Assembly (NCBI GenBank): GCA_000708835.1 | Contig: DF237526.1 | Coordinates: 1-56,738, forward strand | Direction: 5' to 3' | DNA length: 56,738 nucleotides | DNA from: Klebsormidium nitens | Taxonomy: Eukaryota; Streptophyta; Klebsormidiophyceae; Klebsormidiales; Klebsormidiaceae | Shown: piece after piece, positions 36,901 through 48,600 of the stretch | Layout of the letters: the number at the start of each line of letters is the position of its first letter | Position numbering within the stretch: the stretch's first letter is position 1 | Translations under genes and position numbers: made by a program | Notes under the pieces: model-generated | Database searches by the model: none | The model's input: the letters and a program-made list of their open reading frames with translations, nothing else | Told to the model about the DNA's origin: nothing

Positions 36901-39700
36901 TCCTCCATGGCCTCCACGATCTTCTTCCTGCGCTCCAGCGTCACCTCCTCCTGCCCCTCTAGTTGCTGCTCGCGTGCGCTAAGCTGCGAGATGTTGTCCT
37001 CCAGGTTCCGCTGCGCCTCCAGGTCCGTCTGCTGCTGTGCATCCAGCGCGTCGCGCTCCTTCTGCAGCTTGGCGGTCTTTGCCCCGGCCTCCGCTTTTCT
37101 GCAGGCACGTATACATGGATTGTCAGTATCTATGGGTAAGGAGAGTGCTACTCTTTCCGTGCTTTTAAGGAGGCACAAAGCCACCATGACCCCAGCCCTT
37201 AAACAGGAAAACCGCATGATTTTCAAGCAGGACTAATGTTCAAGTACAGACCACTTCCGTTGCCTTTGCCTCCAAAGCTTGCTCGCACCATGTGCCAGGA
37301 AGGAAAGAGGCTCGTTTCCAACAGTTCCATCACTCCGAAAGCGCAGGACCACATGACCTTCACGGGGAAAGTCAGAGGGCAGTCTGGTTAAGTGAACAAT
37401 CTATCCGGATTAGTCAGTGCAACAATGAATCGCATGCGTCACTTACAACCGGTTGTACTCTGCGAGCTGGTTTGTGGCCAGGTCCATCTTGCTCGAGGAC
37501 TCCTCCCCTTCGTTCTCCTCCAGGAGCGTGGTCAGCTGCTCCAAGCTCTGCTCTAGCTTCTGCACCTCTGCAACCTGCTTCTCATGCTCGGCTTTCTTGG
37601 CTGTCAGGCCCTTCTCTGACGCCTGGAGGTTCTTCTCGACGCGCTTGATCTCTTCCTTCAGCTTCACCAGGTCTGGTTGCTGCATGGCAAGGTTGGCGAT
37701 ACAGTCGGTGTTTAAAATCGACCGATTGTAGTGACTGCAAACTGCAGACAAAGCAGGACTGGGTGCAGTGTTCAGAAATTTCACTGACTAAGTCGAATGT
37801 GCGTCGACTTTGTTGCGACCTAGGAGGCAAACATCGGGCTGAACGGACAACATGAGATTGGATCAATCTAAATGAGCTTGGGAAGAACAGTGTGAATGGA
37901 AGCCGAACAGGCAGGGAACCAATCAACTAGGTGGATACCTCTGGTGAAAAGGCTTCTGCAAGTTCTTATTGTCCAATACAAAGATGTTACACTCACTTTC
38001 TTCTCTGCATCTGCCTTCTTCTTGGCCGCCTTCTTCTCAGCCAGAAGAACCTCCTTGCTGTGCCTAGCCTGTTCCTTCTTCTTCTCCTTCACCTCACTCT
38101 CCACTCCCCCTTGTTCTTGCTCAACAGCTTTCAGCTCAGAGTTTAGAGCCTCCAGTTCAGCAGTAGTGCCCTTAATGTCCCTATCTATGTTGAAAAGCTG
38201 GTACAGGAAGTGTTCTGTCTTCAACTTTGTCTGCACAAAAGAGACGCCACCACAAGTTAGATGGATTACTTCCTTTGCAATGTAGCATGGCACATGAAAA
38301 AGCACAACTCTTTCAAGTTGCTCTATGTTCCAGCGATAAGACACTGCCAAGGGCAACGGGCACTGGTCAGGATGTGACAGGAGAACGTTCGAGTGACTAT
38401 GTTGGGCTGATGTTTCGCAGATTGGTAGAAACAGAGACGATGGCTCCATTCTCCACCAGGTTGTACAGAAAACCTTACCAGGTCTTCTTGCAAAGCCAGG
38501 TGCTTCTCCGCCTCCTCCTTTTGTTCCTTCTTCTGCTTGCGCTCCCCAGACGTAGTCTTCTTTTTCTGGTAGCTGAACATGGTCCGCTGCACTGCCTGTT
38601 CCCTCTTTGAATCCAGCTCCTCATAGTCCTTGGTAAGCTCGTCAGAGGTGGAAATGTGCTCAAAGAGTGCCGTCAGCTCTTTGGGGCTCTTTGTAGAGAC
38701 AGACTCGACATCGCCCTGCGGAACCAGATTCAACACTTTCAGAGAGCATGCGAGAGGTAGTTCCGGTCCCTGCTTGCAATGTCACCAAATCGACCAGTCA
38801 GGAAACGACTCCCAAATACTGTTTACCCAACAAAAGTCCTTCCCATTTGGGCCCCCGCAAGCAGAGGAAACGTGTGTGATGGACAATGCTTGTCCCCAAC
38901 AGCAATGCAAAAAGATTACCTGGAAGACAAGGAAGTTCCGGGCCTTCACAAGGATCCCTAGCGAGCGCATCTTGTTGTTGTACTCGTCCCAGCTGACCAC
39001 CTTATCATCAATCCTGTACTCGCTGGCACTCTGCAGAGTGATGCCCCTGGTGAAGGACAGCTCAGTGCCGTCTCCTTGCAAGTACACCAGCTTCACATGA
39101 GCCTGCACCAGACAACCGTCACATCGCTTCTAACCAGTATTTCTCCTTCAAAATTGTCCCTTGCAGATGGACCAACTGGACGCCATCGGCAGATAGACAT
39201 GGCGCTGACATTCCAAGGGCAGGCAAATTTCCTGGCAGCAGTGCCCCTAAGAAGCATAACATGTAATGCCATACAGTTAGCTCCCTCCAATTTGCAAGTG
39301 CAATTTCAATGAGATTGCTAGAAGAACTTGATTTCGATCAACGAAACGTACACACAATACACCTCGTTGGAGACTGAGAAACCACCAAATGCTGCCCGCA
39401 ATTGTGACATGGGACAAGATGCGGGATCGAGGGCTAGCTTACCTTCCTGCGGACCTCTCTCTCCTTGTCATCATAGGCATAAACCAAGTCCCTGAGCTGA
39501 GAACCACGCAGATGAGACGACCGTACGCCCAGCACAAAGGAGATGGCATCCATGAGATTGGACTTTCCGGCACCATTGGGGCCGATGATTGCAGTAAAGT
39601 TCAGGAAAGGCCCTATAACTTGATGCCCCTTGTAAGATTTGAAATTATCCACCTCCAACCGGTGAATGCTGCCGTTGGAGGGCATGATTGTGTCTGGCAT
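27914..39700 (-). CDS. SMC1: Cohesin subunit SMC1
   Basis: Eighteen exons on the minus strand join in phase to about 1218 aa: 39700-39443, 39102-38920, 38715-38479, 38230-37997, 37679-37447, 37098-36832, 36405-36132, 35560-35326, 35065-34957, 34587-34447, 34066-33977, 33446-33238, 32758-32588, 32231-32122, 30919-30707, 29794-29577, 29136-28885, 28136-27914. Domains: N-terminal ATPase head with Walker [10 protein letters not shown] (residues about 38-46; most SMCs have Ser where this has Ala); a coiled coil; the SMC1 hinge ([48 protein letters not shown]), residues about 500-640; the returning coiled coil; the signature [15 protein letters not shown] near 1127; and Walker [14 protein letters not shown] near 1155. 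With SMC3 and SCC1 it forms the ring that holds sister chromatids in the nucleus. The protein ends GVYRDHDQG then TGA, lacking the usual Leu-Thr-Phe-Asp-Leu-type tail; a further small exon is possible because a GTGAG donor overlaps this end. Confidence 0.95.
29881..29965 (-). pseudogene. Ghost copy 1 of SMC1 exon 16 (5' part)
   Basis: Intronic copy of the first third of the exon at 29794-29577. It still reads [15 protein letters not shown] and EAMTAEMEK, with a 6-nt deletion inside and an acceptor-like CGCAG before it, then leaves the exon sequence and hits a stop. This is the closest and best preserved of three copies. Confidence 0.8.
30087..30162 (-). pseudogene. Ghost copy 2 of SMC1 exon 16 (5' part)
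   Basis: More diverged intronic copy. The minus strand reads [21 protein letters not shown], preceded by a CGCAG acceptor-like border. Repeated intron sequence (GTGACCCA) follows it, as after copy 1. Confidence 0.75.
30238..30302 (-). pseudogene. Ghost copy 3 of SMC1 exon 16 (5' part)
   Basis: The most decayed copy: GCCTGGAGCGCAGAATCTGG aligns to the exon start with a frame change. It is followed downstream by the same short intron words as copy 2. Confidence 0.55.
30960..31005 (-). pseudogene. Ghost fragment a of SMC1 exon 15 start
   Basis: Contains TTTCAGGAGACCCATCC, the exon 15 acceptor border and first codons, then decays within about 25 bases. Confidence 0.55.
31130..31215 (-). pseudogene. 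Ghost copy b of SMC1 exon 15
   Basis: Minus strand reads [20 protein letters not shown], against [20 protein letters not shown] in the real exon, then goes out of frame after a deletion. The acceptor border is CTGGAG in place of CAGGAG. Confidence 0.8.
31270..31360 (-). pseudogene. Ghost copy c of SMC1 exon 15
   Basis: Minus strand reads [20 protein letters not shown] followed by EQVPFP, so the frame is still open over about 28 codons, but the acceptor is changed to TAAGAG. Confidence 0.8.
31420..31478 (-). pseudogene. Ghost copy d of SMC1 exon 15 start
   Basis: Minus strand TTTCAGATGACCCAGATTGA matches the exon 15 border and first codons ([11 protein letters not shown]) and then diverges. 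Confidence 0.6.
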
Positions 39701-40787
39701 CTTCTTCAGTTGCAGCTAAGAGCAAGAGCAGACTAGTCCTCCACAGAAGGTGGACCACAACAGCCTATGAGCTATTGAGCGTTCAATTACGTACAACTAA
39801 CCGAGCCCCCGACCACTTTGCATTGCGTGAGGTCCCGCCAGCAAAGGAGGGTGAGCCACTTGCATGCACTGGCGGCACGCCGGATTTTCTACATGCAGGT
39901 TGACAAGGACCTGTCCACCCTCAGAAAATGATTCTCCGATGGTGGCCTTGCGCTCTTGGAGCCGCTGTCCCCCTCCTGAACCTAGGCATGTCGTCTCGAC
40001 GTGCGCTCAGCGCTGTGTGCACAGCTTCTCTGCAGTCTCTGACTCTGACTCTGAGTCTCCGTTTGTGTGTTCAAAGTTCTCCCGCCAAATCTGCAAGACT
40101 CGAGAGGCTCTACCGTGAGTCGTGACAGCCCTGAGAGACGGTCAACGCATCGCCGTCGAATCACCTGAAGCAAGATTCAGGGCAAGAGGGTTCGATTTCA
40201 AATACTGTGGGTATAGGCTCCGCGGAGCTCCGACACCCTTGCTCCCGTGCAGCGACTGTATGAAACGCCTTCCACTTGGTGCCACTCACGATAAGTTCCT
40301 GCCGTTGGATGCTCCCATCCTTTTTCCTCTGACGGTCGTATCTGCTGCGAAGAAGCACTGGGGCACCTTGCGTTTCACCAGAGCAGTGGCGCTGTAAGTA
40401 CCGTCGCAATCGCAGGAAGAGATTAAAATTTGGAAGGAGCCTATGATTTTACTGATCAAGAGGCGCGGCGTATGTGCTGCATGCGGCGCCCCTTTCCAGA
40501 GAAGGGATGATATTGTTGATCAACATTGCTACATTGTGGCAGGGCATCAGAGTAATCGTGTTTCGATCCTGGTCAAATGCCTTGACCCAAGTTCGGGGGC
40601 AAATTAGGGTTACGTTGTTTGTAGGATTTGTTTTAACGGGCATTGCTCCATTGGCTTAGCCAAGAAGCAATGCATTGTAAGCACATGTGAAGCCTGCCCA
40701 AAGCGAGGTTCGCCCGGTACCAGCGTTCTAAGGCCAGCAAGGCGAACTGGCCGCACAAGTGTTGAAAGTTTGGGGGTGTCAGACATC
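39701..40787. other. Divergent intergenic region, SMC1 / plastid protein gene
   Basis: About 1.1 kb between two start codons that point away from each other, so it should contain both promoters. A short TCTGACTC-type direct repeat lies at 40030-40058. No gene is seen in it. Confidence 0.5.
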
Positions 40788-43700
40788 ATGGCCCTCGCCA
40801 TTTCCAATCTTTCTGCAACTTCTCAGGGGGGCTCTTTCCATTCCACCATTCTGCAACCTGCACAGAGCATTCAGAAGCCACCGTTTGGATCCACAGCAGT
40901 GAGATTGATTCCCAAAGAAGAAACAGAAACCCCAGCAGAGCCAAATGAAAAGTTGGTGACTCTCAGACTAGAGAGGGAGAAGAAGTTCCAAGAATTGACT
41001 GAGCAGATACATCGAGACACGCAGGTATGTCACCTTCGGGAACTTTCAAATGCAAGAACAACCTTGTATACTGTCTTTGTGATTGGCAAGTCACCTGCTT
41101 TGCTAGCATTCTCTCAGAGCTGACAGAACACTGGAAAAAGTAATTAGTGTGCAATCTGTGACAAGCAAGGAGGAGGCTCCCAGTTCACTTCGAATGAATT
41201 CTCAGACGCTTGCTTGAGTCAACAGACTTCGTTACTGGAGTACTAGCAAGAAATCTGCTCTAGTCCAGAGTAAACTGCTGGATTATCATCAAAACCCCGT
41301 AATAAGTATTCGCCAAGTTCGCTGCCACAATGTTGACTCCCTGAGAAAGTGAAAAGCTTCCAAGATTGTCGAACGCCTACTCATTCTCGTGCCTCCTTAC
41401 CTGCAGAAAAAGATGGAGAATGCTGCGGCAAAGCGAGATGCTAAATTTCAGACCATGCTCCAGTCAGTGATGAATGGGCTGGAAGGCCAGGAGAGCATCC
41501 TCAAAGAGATTGAGGAGCTGATAGCAGAGGAGGACAGGGCTCGAGAAAAAAGGCAAAAAGAGCTTCATGAGGCAAGGCTCCGACTTCAGCCTCTCCTGCT
41601 GCTAGCCAGCTTGTGGCCCCGTTGTTGCGAATGCTGCAGTCATGAGGTCTCTGCTACTGCATCTATTGTCACACCGATCAAACTTAGCTCTTGGGTTTGT
41701 CATCCAGATAACCAATGAAGATGTACGCCGTTTCCACGACTTGGTTCCACAGAAGGCCTTGATCAAAAGCATTACTGAAATCAGATAATGGGAGACCGAG
41801 TCGTACGTGCCGATTAGAATCAGATCGAGCTACACAAGTCTTTTGACGCCATCTATCTTGAGAATTCTCAACACGATATTCAGGCTGACTTGCCCGCGAT
41901 ATTCCCTGCTCCATTTCAGCCTGCAAAAGCTCCCAATAGAGGAGATGAGCAGACAGAATGAAAACGCAGCTACCTTGCTTGTCGCGAAGCTTTCCTTTTC
42001 ATACGCATTGAGGTGTATCCTGCTGTGTTGCTAGGAGTGGGAGAGGAACGTGTACAGAGCCATCCAGGAACAGGTCGAAGGCCAGCTAGAGAACCTCTCC
42101 ACAGCAGAGCTGGAGGCCAGACGAAGTGAGGATGCGACAAAACCCGCTCTGTTTCCTTCTGCTCCTGCTTAGGCCCTCGAGAGCTTGGTCAACCTTGTGA
42201 AGTCTGCTCCACAATTTCACCTCGGTCTTGCTGCTAATCTCTGGTGAAGGCGTTCTTCGCCGTCTTCGATCAGAACACACGGCAGTGCAAAGAGGTCCCT
42301 TCTTTGAACGGTTCGAGCAGCAGAGCAGGGCTCGTCCATAAACGTCCAGAAAATGTTGTCTTCATTTATCAAGTGGGCAGACAAAATAGTTCTCAACTGG
42401 GCCACTGCAAAGGCAACACGTTAATCTGCTGACGCCAGTAAACTTGCTGCAGGGACGGTAGTCGAGCAATTCTTGGCGAAGTCGAAGACAAGGGCTGGCA
42501 CGTTCCTCAACATCATAAACCCAGAGGAGTACAACCCGTTCGACGCTCAGGCCTCACAGATCAAATACACATTGGACCAGAGCCGAGACCCCCTGCTGCG
42601 AGAACTGACGAAGGTGAACAGCGCAGCCCTGAAAAATGCATACTTCTGCAGACTCCCACCTTCGTTGCGAACTCGTCGCGGCTCTCTCAGCTCCGGAAGG
42701 CGATTTGTTGCCAATTCGTTACTGAGTTGTCGCTTCCATCTCGCTCAAGCTCTTCCGATAATGCGTCCCCTCGGTGTAAAATCCGTGTAAAATTCAATGC
42801 GCTCCTAACGCGCTTTCCTATCCTGGTGCAGTCCGTTGCGGAAGAAGCGGAATTATCCGAGTCGGGAGGGGGATCCCCCGTCCGAAAGGCCCGTACGAAG
42901 GAGATGTACGACGTGACCGGGTGGCGGTCGGACGTCCACCGGAGCACCGTGTGGGGTCACTTTTTCGACGACGAAGGGTCGCCTATTAATCTCAACGGGC
43001 ATCCCAGGTCAGTAGACTGGGCCGCCTGGTGAAACATGGGTTGCAATCGCCACGAGTTGAGCCTGGTGGGCGATTCGACATTGGATCTGAAGAAGCTGTG
43101 GTTGGGGTTCACGAAGAGTTGGCTGCATGGTTGAGGCTTGCCTGCTTGCATCTAGTAATGCGGCTTCTATATCGCGTTTGTTACTGACTTGTCGCTGCAT
43201 TTGCTCGCTTTTCGTTTCTCATCTTCGTAAGCAACCGCATGGATTTCGATTCCGCGAAGTCGACGTTTATCTCCGATTACCCCCCACCGTTCGGGGCTCA
43301 GTGGCGGATCAAGCAGCGTTACGCTGGCTTGATAGAAATACTGAATCTCGTGTTGCCAAGACAACGGATGTCCCGGTTGGTCACACGTGCCACGATCAGA
43401 ACCACCGCCTGCCGCAAAGCGCAATCGCAGCACTCTGTTGAGACTTAAAGCTTCAGACAGCGAAAGCAGCAATTGCGAGAGAAAAGCACAGCACTGTTAA
43501 TTGGCAGCGACCTTCGCGAACCGACGGGCCACTTGACAGTTTGAAAGCCCAAATGAGGATTTAGCCGCAAAGATTGCCTATCTGAATTTGCTGGTGTAAG
43601 AATGGCTAGGGGTCAAAAGTGCACTTTGCCGCACCCAGTGCCGCTTTTCGCCTGCTTGAGCAGGATCTTACGTGCTGTTTAAAGCTTATTGTCTTGCGTG

Positions 43701-43964
43701 GACAAACGAAGTGACTTGAAGTGAGTTGAACAGGAAACAAGCGGGGCAATGTATAACATGCTGCCGTCCCGTTGGCCTTGTCCCAAGGCTAGTGGTTCGT
43801 CCCCGTTTCCGGTTTCGCCCTCCATTACTGACGTTTCCGCTGGTCGTCGTTGCAGCCGAAACCGGTCGCAAGTTGTCATTGACCACGACCACGCGATCTA
43901 CGGCAAGGAGATTGTGGACCAAGAGCTGCCCAAAGGGAAAAAGGTGGGCCGCAGAGCGCTCTAG
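40788..43964 (+). CDS. Unrecognised protein, probably plastid-targeted, 312 aa
   Basis: Exons 40788-41024, 41407-41571, 42035-42125, 42453-42613, 42832-43007 and 43856-43964 join in phase to 312 aa. I do not recognise the family. The N-terminus (MALAISNLSATSQGGSFHST) is rich in Ser, Ala and Thr without acidic residues until about residue 45, as in a chloroplast transit peptide. Residues 50-165 are highly charged and predicted helical or coiled (LRLEREKKFQELTEQI, KEIEELIAEEDRAREKRQ). Then comes a more ordered part with apparently conserved-looking blocks: GTFLNIINPEEYNPFDAQ, LDQSRDPLLREL, MYDVTGWRSDVHRSTVWGHF and VVIDHDHAIYGKEIVD. No catalytic motif is evident. Exon 2 appears to end at a GC donor (GAG|GCAAGG); every other border is GT-AG. 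The TTG 18 bases upstream is in frame, but ATG 40788 is the only plausible start. Confidence 0.75.
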
Positions 43965-45654
43965 CTCATCTTGTAAACTTACCCAACTTGGTTGCTTCGG
44001 ATTGGACAGGACATTCACGTGCTCTGAAGTCCACCTTTATCAACTGCAGGTTCGAGGACGTCTGACGGCCGCGCCACGTAGAGCGAACGTTCTTGAACCA
44101 AGCTTTGCCTGCTATGTGTACATCGCTTCGTATGTGGGATGAGAGCAGGTTGCGTGCCTCCCCTTGAACGCAATTGTGAACACTTCTTGAGTTGCATTTC
44201 TAATCCTCCTGATGAGACTTCCACTCACAGTTTGTGACGGCCTGTCAGTCGTCCAGGTAACAGGGTGATGCCCTTTGGTTTCTGGCCTATGGAGATGCGG
44301 CGCAGATTGCTTCACAGCAGTCGAGCGGAGAGCTTCGAAAACCGATTTAAAGACCACATGAGATCAGCTTTGCAATCCTCGTGCGTGTACGTACCCAAGC
44401 TTCTCATTTCTGATCGAAAGCAGCACGTCTTTGCTGCAGCTATTGCCCGAAGCGCGCGAACGGCGAGGCGTCGTGGCGATTCCACGTGGCAAGGCAATGG
44501 TGCCGCCTCGCCAAGAATAAGATAAAGCATCCAGATTTCCGGCAGCAGCTGTCCCAACACCTTTGGACGCGGACTCCCTGTTGGGAAGGGATTCCGGCTC
44601 ACAAAACCTCGACACTGCGTAACACATTGTCTTCAGATATCAACCTTGAAACGTGCATGTTGACTCATGCAAGATCGAACTCGATGGAATGATCTATGTG
44701 AGGAATCATCAGATTACGACACGTGCTCATGGCAGGCCGTATGTTTCATTCAATGGATCACTCGTACGTATGCCGCGCGGCCCCGGCACTCATACTAACT
44801 GCGAAAGTGGCCGGGCGCACCCGATAATCTGAAATTTTGATCAGAACGTACGTTTGTTATATGATGAGCATCATGAGGCCCACAAGCTTCATTAATATAC
44901 TCTACCGTGTAGAGGCCCGGAAGTACCTCAGGCATGCAGCTAGCTACAGCCCTCAGTATATGTACGCTTATTTGATGATCAGAGCTGCAGTGACTGCAGC
45001 TAGATCGCGGGCCTGGGTCCATGGCTGCAACTTATCATACTGTATCATGTTTGCATATACCTATATACTGGAGCTGCACTGACTCGCACATGCGGAGCAA
45101 TTGGGGCAGCTCAAAAAGCTGCATGATCGGATGCTGGCCCTCGGATCGGATATTATAGATCTGGTATACAGAGTATATAGCGGGCCTCGGGGCCGCCGGG
45201 CGGCCGCGCATCTTAATCCAGCTCTAATCATATTGACTTCGACAGTGCCGCAGTTCGTGGCCAAGTGAGCTGAGAGCATCATGTAAGAACATAAGCACTG
45301 TCCAATCATGCAAGCATCCGACCGGCTACTAAGCTCGACCATCTCTGACAGTTGCTGAATTGGAAGATCGAATGAGCCAATACTTTACATGTTACATTCA
45401 ACTACAGTACATGTTAGTGTGTTCAAAAAATGTCTGCAATGCTTCTGCGGAGTCTAGTTCTTGCAAAAGTTTAAGAAAATCTGGTTCTGGAAGGATTGCC
45501 TTGTGCTGGATTCAGTGCTCTCCTTGGTCCCAATTTACATTTCTAAGCTCTGCCCAAGACGGCAGCCCTACATACGGGCCCCTTATCCATCAAGCAAGTG
45601 CAGTGCAGACTGGCCGCCTCCCCAACGGCGATCCCAACCGCACTCCAGTCGTTG
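43965..45654. other. Intergenic region between convergent genes
   Basis: Separates the 3' ends of the unrecognised plastid protein gene and PAH. It has AT-rich stretches, a GC-rich inverted patch near 45182-45207 and a near-palindrome GCTGCAGTGACTGCAGC near 44985-45001. No coding frame is convincing. Confidence 0.5.
45191..45207. repeat. GC-rich inverted patch with GCGGCCGC
   Basis: GGCCG and CGGCC arms form a short inverted repeat next to an 8-bp palindrome GCGGCCGC (45200-45207), in otherwise AT-rich intergenic DNA. Confidence 0.55.
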
Positions 45655-48600
45655 TCAATTGCTCGCCGCTGACGTCACCTGCTCCTCAGAGCCCCCGTCA
45701 CCCCTCTCGTCCTTGGACTTGTCGCCCCTCTTATGCTCGTTGCTCTCAAGGGCCGCGGAAATCTCGCTCGTTCCGTTGAGGGTTTCCTTCCGGTCCACTT
45801 TCACGACTCTCTGAGGCCTAGACTCGCCTCGAACAGGTCCGCCGTTCAGTCGATTCTTCTGCAACGCCGCAACCTCGCTCGCCTCGACGCCGTTCTCTTC
45901 GCTGCCCTGTACACTCGACGTTCCTACGTGCTTTTTTCTACTTTCGACTCTCCCTGCCCCTTGACTCTCCATATCCTCACTGTCGGCTCTCCCTGGCTCC
46001 GAATCCGCTTGAGCCGTCTCCGAAACTTCCCCTCCGCTGACGTCTCTGAACTCGCTCCGCTCACTCGACTGTACCTTCGCATCTGCGCTATCGCTTGACG
46101 CCGCCCCGTTCACCGTCTCCAACCCCTCTTTCACGTCTGCCGCCGCGTCGCCCTTCTTTCTCCGTTCTTCCGCCCCTTTCTTCTCTTCGTCAACCCTCTT
46201 TTTATCCTCCGCAGCACGCTTTTTCTCCTCCTCCCGCCTAGCTCTTTCCTGCTCATCCGCCCTTCTCTTCTCTTCCTTCTCTCTCCGTCGGTCTTCCTCT
46301 CCCTTTCGCCGCTCCTCGTCAACCCGCTTTCTCTCATCTTCAACCCGCTTCTTCTCTCCCTCCCTCTTGCGTTTCTCTTCCTCTTTCTTCCTCTTCCCTT
46401 CCTCCTCGACCCGCTTCCTCTCATCTTCCCTTCTCTTCAGATCTTCCTCCCTCTTCCGCTTATCATCCTCCACCTTCTTTTTCCTCGCCTCCTCTAGTTT
46501 CCGCTTCTCCTCTTCCCGCCGTTTCACCTCATCCTTCTTCTTCTGCTCCTCCTTTTTCTTAGCATCCTCCTTCTTCCTCGTCTCCTCTTTCTTCCGCCCC
46601 TCTTCCTCGCGTTTCTTCGACTCGAGCAACTCGTCTTCGTCGATGTCGGGAACGGGGATCTTCCAATAGTTCCACGAGTTATAGTCCTCCGCCTCGATCC
46701 GGTTCACCGACGGGAACATGTCGTGCACCAGCTGCCGCATGCTGCTGTACCCGCACACGTCCACGCTAACCTTGTTCGCAACCACCTCGCCCTGCGTGCG
46801 CACGGGTCAACGGGGTTTAGAGATAGGTTAACAGAGTGCTGCAAGTAGAATCCGTTGCTTTTCAGTCTTTCCGGGGCGTAAAGGTGATTTCAAGTCAAGC
46901 TCAACTTGTTGGCCACCACCTCGCCCTGCGCGCACGAGTATTTCATATCGAATAGGTAAAAATGCGGAGATTGAACGCAACCTCATCGTTTATACAGATC
47001 CTAGGACGGAAGCGGGCCTGCACGACTGCATCGAACGTCTTAACATTGACCGAAAAGAGGACAGGATCAATGCAACTTGCAAAAAATGTTCCTTGGCTCC
47101 ATAGCGCTCAATTGCGCTCAATTGCCTCAATCCTCTTGTACAGATTAAGAGCAGCTGCGATCAACGACGAAGCTGTCAGAAGTCCTAAGTACTATGAAGC
47201 TGCAGCTCTAACGCCTAGCGACGAACATCCGAAATCACCAGCCATGCACATAACTTCAGAAAGTATTCCAGGGTCGACAAAAACCATCAAACTCTCCAAA
47301 GCCACAAACCCTGGGCCGTACCTTCGGATTGATGCTACGATTGTCGCCCTTTTATTTCTGAAAGGACGATCTAACGGCGTAGAAAGCTCCACGACTCGGG
47401 CCGTACCTTGGGATTAATGGTGAAGATCTTGCCGCGCGCGATGCCAACCGCGAGGTAGCTGATCTCGTCCGTATCGCGGTTGCCGAAGCCGGCGTAGAAG
47501 GGCGTGCTGTTGGGGGGGAACAGCGCGCGGATCTCATTCAGGCACGCGATCTTGAACTCGTGGGGGGTGCGCCGGATGACTGCAAAAGAAGCGGGCTTTG
47601 GATGAATATCTCAGAATGCTCAAAAGAAGAGCTTCGAAGGGGTCGAGCTCGCAGGACCGTACAATCGCCAGAAACCGCAGAGTGCGCTACTCAGGTGCCT
47701 CCTCAGGCGTCTTGCAGTCCCTGCGACATTGGTAAACCTTAGTTGGTCAAAGTGCCGGACTGTGACTTTGGAAACATGGGTTAAGGGTGATAACTGCCTT
47801 CTCCGGGCGAGACCCACGAACGGCCATCACATAGACGAGTCGTGGCAACAGCCGCCCGAGTAACAGTCAGACTGCTCGCGACTCCTTGGAAAGTGGCGAT
47901 CTGACCATCCAAATCGGGTGTTGTCTAAGAGACCATCTTCGAAGCAAGAAGCAAAGAGGACCGCTTCCTTCAGGATTGATACGAAATACAAAGCAGATCG
48001 CTTCACAGAACCCATGCCCACGATTCCAGCCCCCGCGCCCGAAGGCCAAGCAACAAGGGGACTGCGTTGATTCCAAGCTTCGTCATCACGTTTCTCAGAC
48101 CGAGTGACGAGCAACGTTTCGCGGGCGCTCACCCTCTCTGTAGAGTGACGGGATCATGCCGTCCGGCGAGATGACGATGGGCCCGTCCGGCAGCGACTTG
48201 CCGTCCTGCCGGATGCCGCTCAGGAACGCGCGAGTAGTCGCGGACTGACTGATGGCGCGAGCACTCAGGTACATGAACTCGTAGCCGTTCTCCTGAACAG
48301 TGAACATGCGTGTACTTTGTGAGTTTTTCAAATGTACTTCTCCTGAGGTCAGTCTTCGGACCCGCACAGATTATTGTGAGAAGCAAGCTGTTGCTGCACA
48401 AGTTGGCTATCGAACAGCACGAAACGGCCATTGACTTTAGCTAACGCTGCCAATAAGGCATCACCAGCACAGCTTAAGTCCGGAACAGAACTTCAGAATC
48501 GCTGCAGGCAGACCGTGATAGTTAACTATCAGGTAAGCAGCCAGAGACGTACGGCAAGGAACGAAATGAAGCGACAGCCCACTATGGCAGGAAGATCCAA

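Noticed and set aside
44265-44525. 86-codon plus-strand frame downstream of the 312-aa gene
   Set aside because: No domain, no in-phase connection, and the upstream gene already ends in frame at 43964.
46367-46669. Ser/Phe-rich plus-strand frame
   Set aside because: It is the complement of the PAH E/K/R-rich segment (GAG/AAG codons give CTC/CTT).
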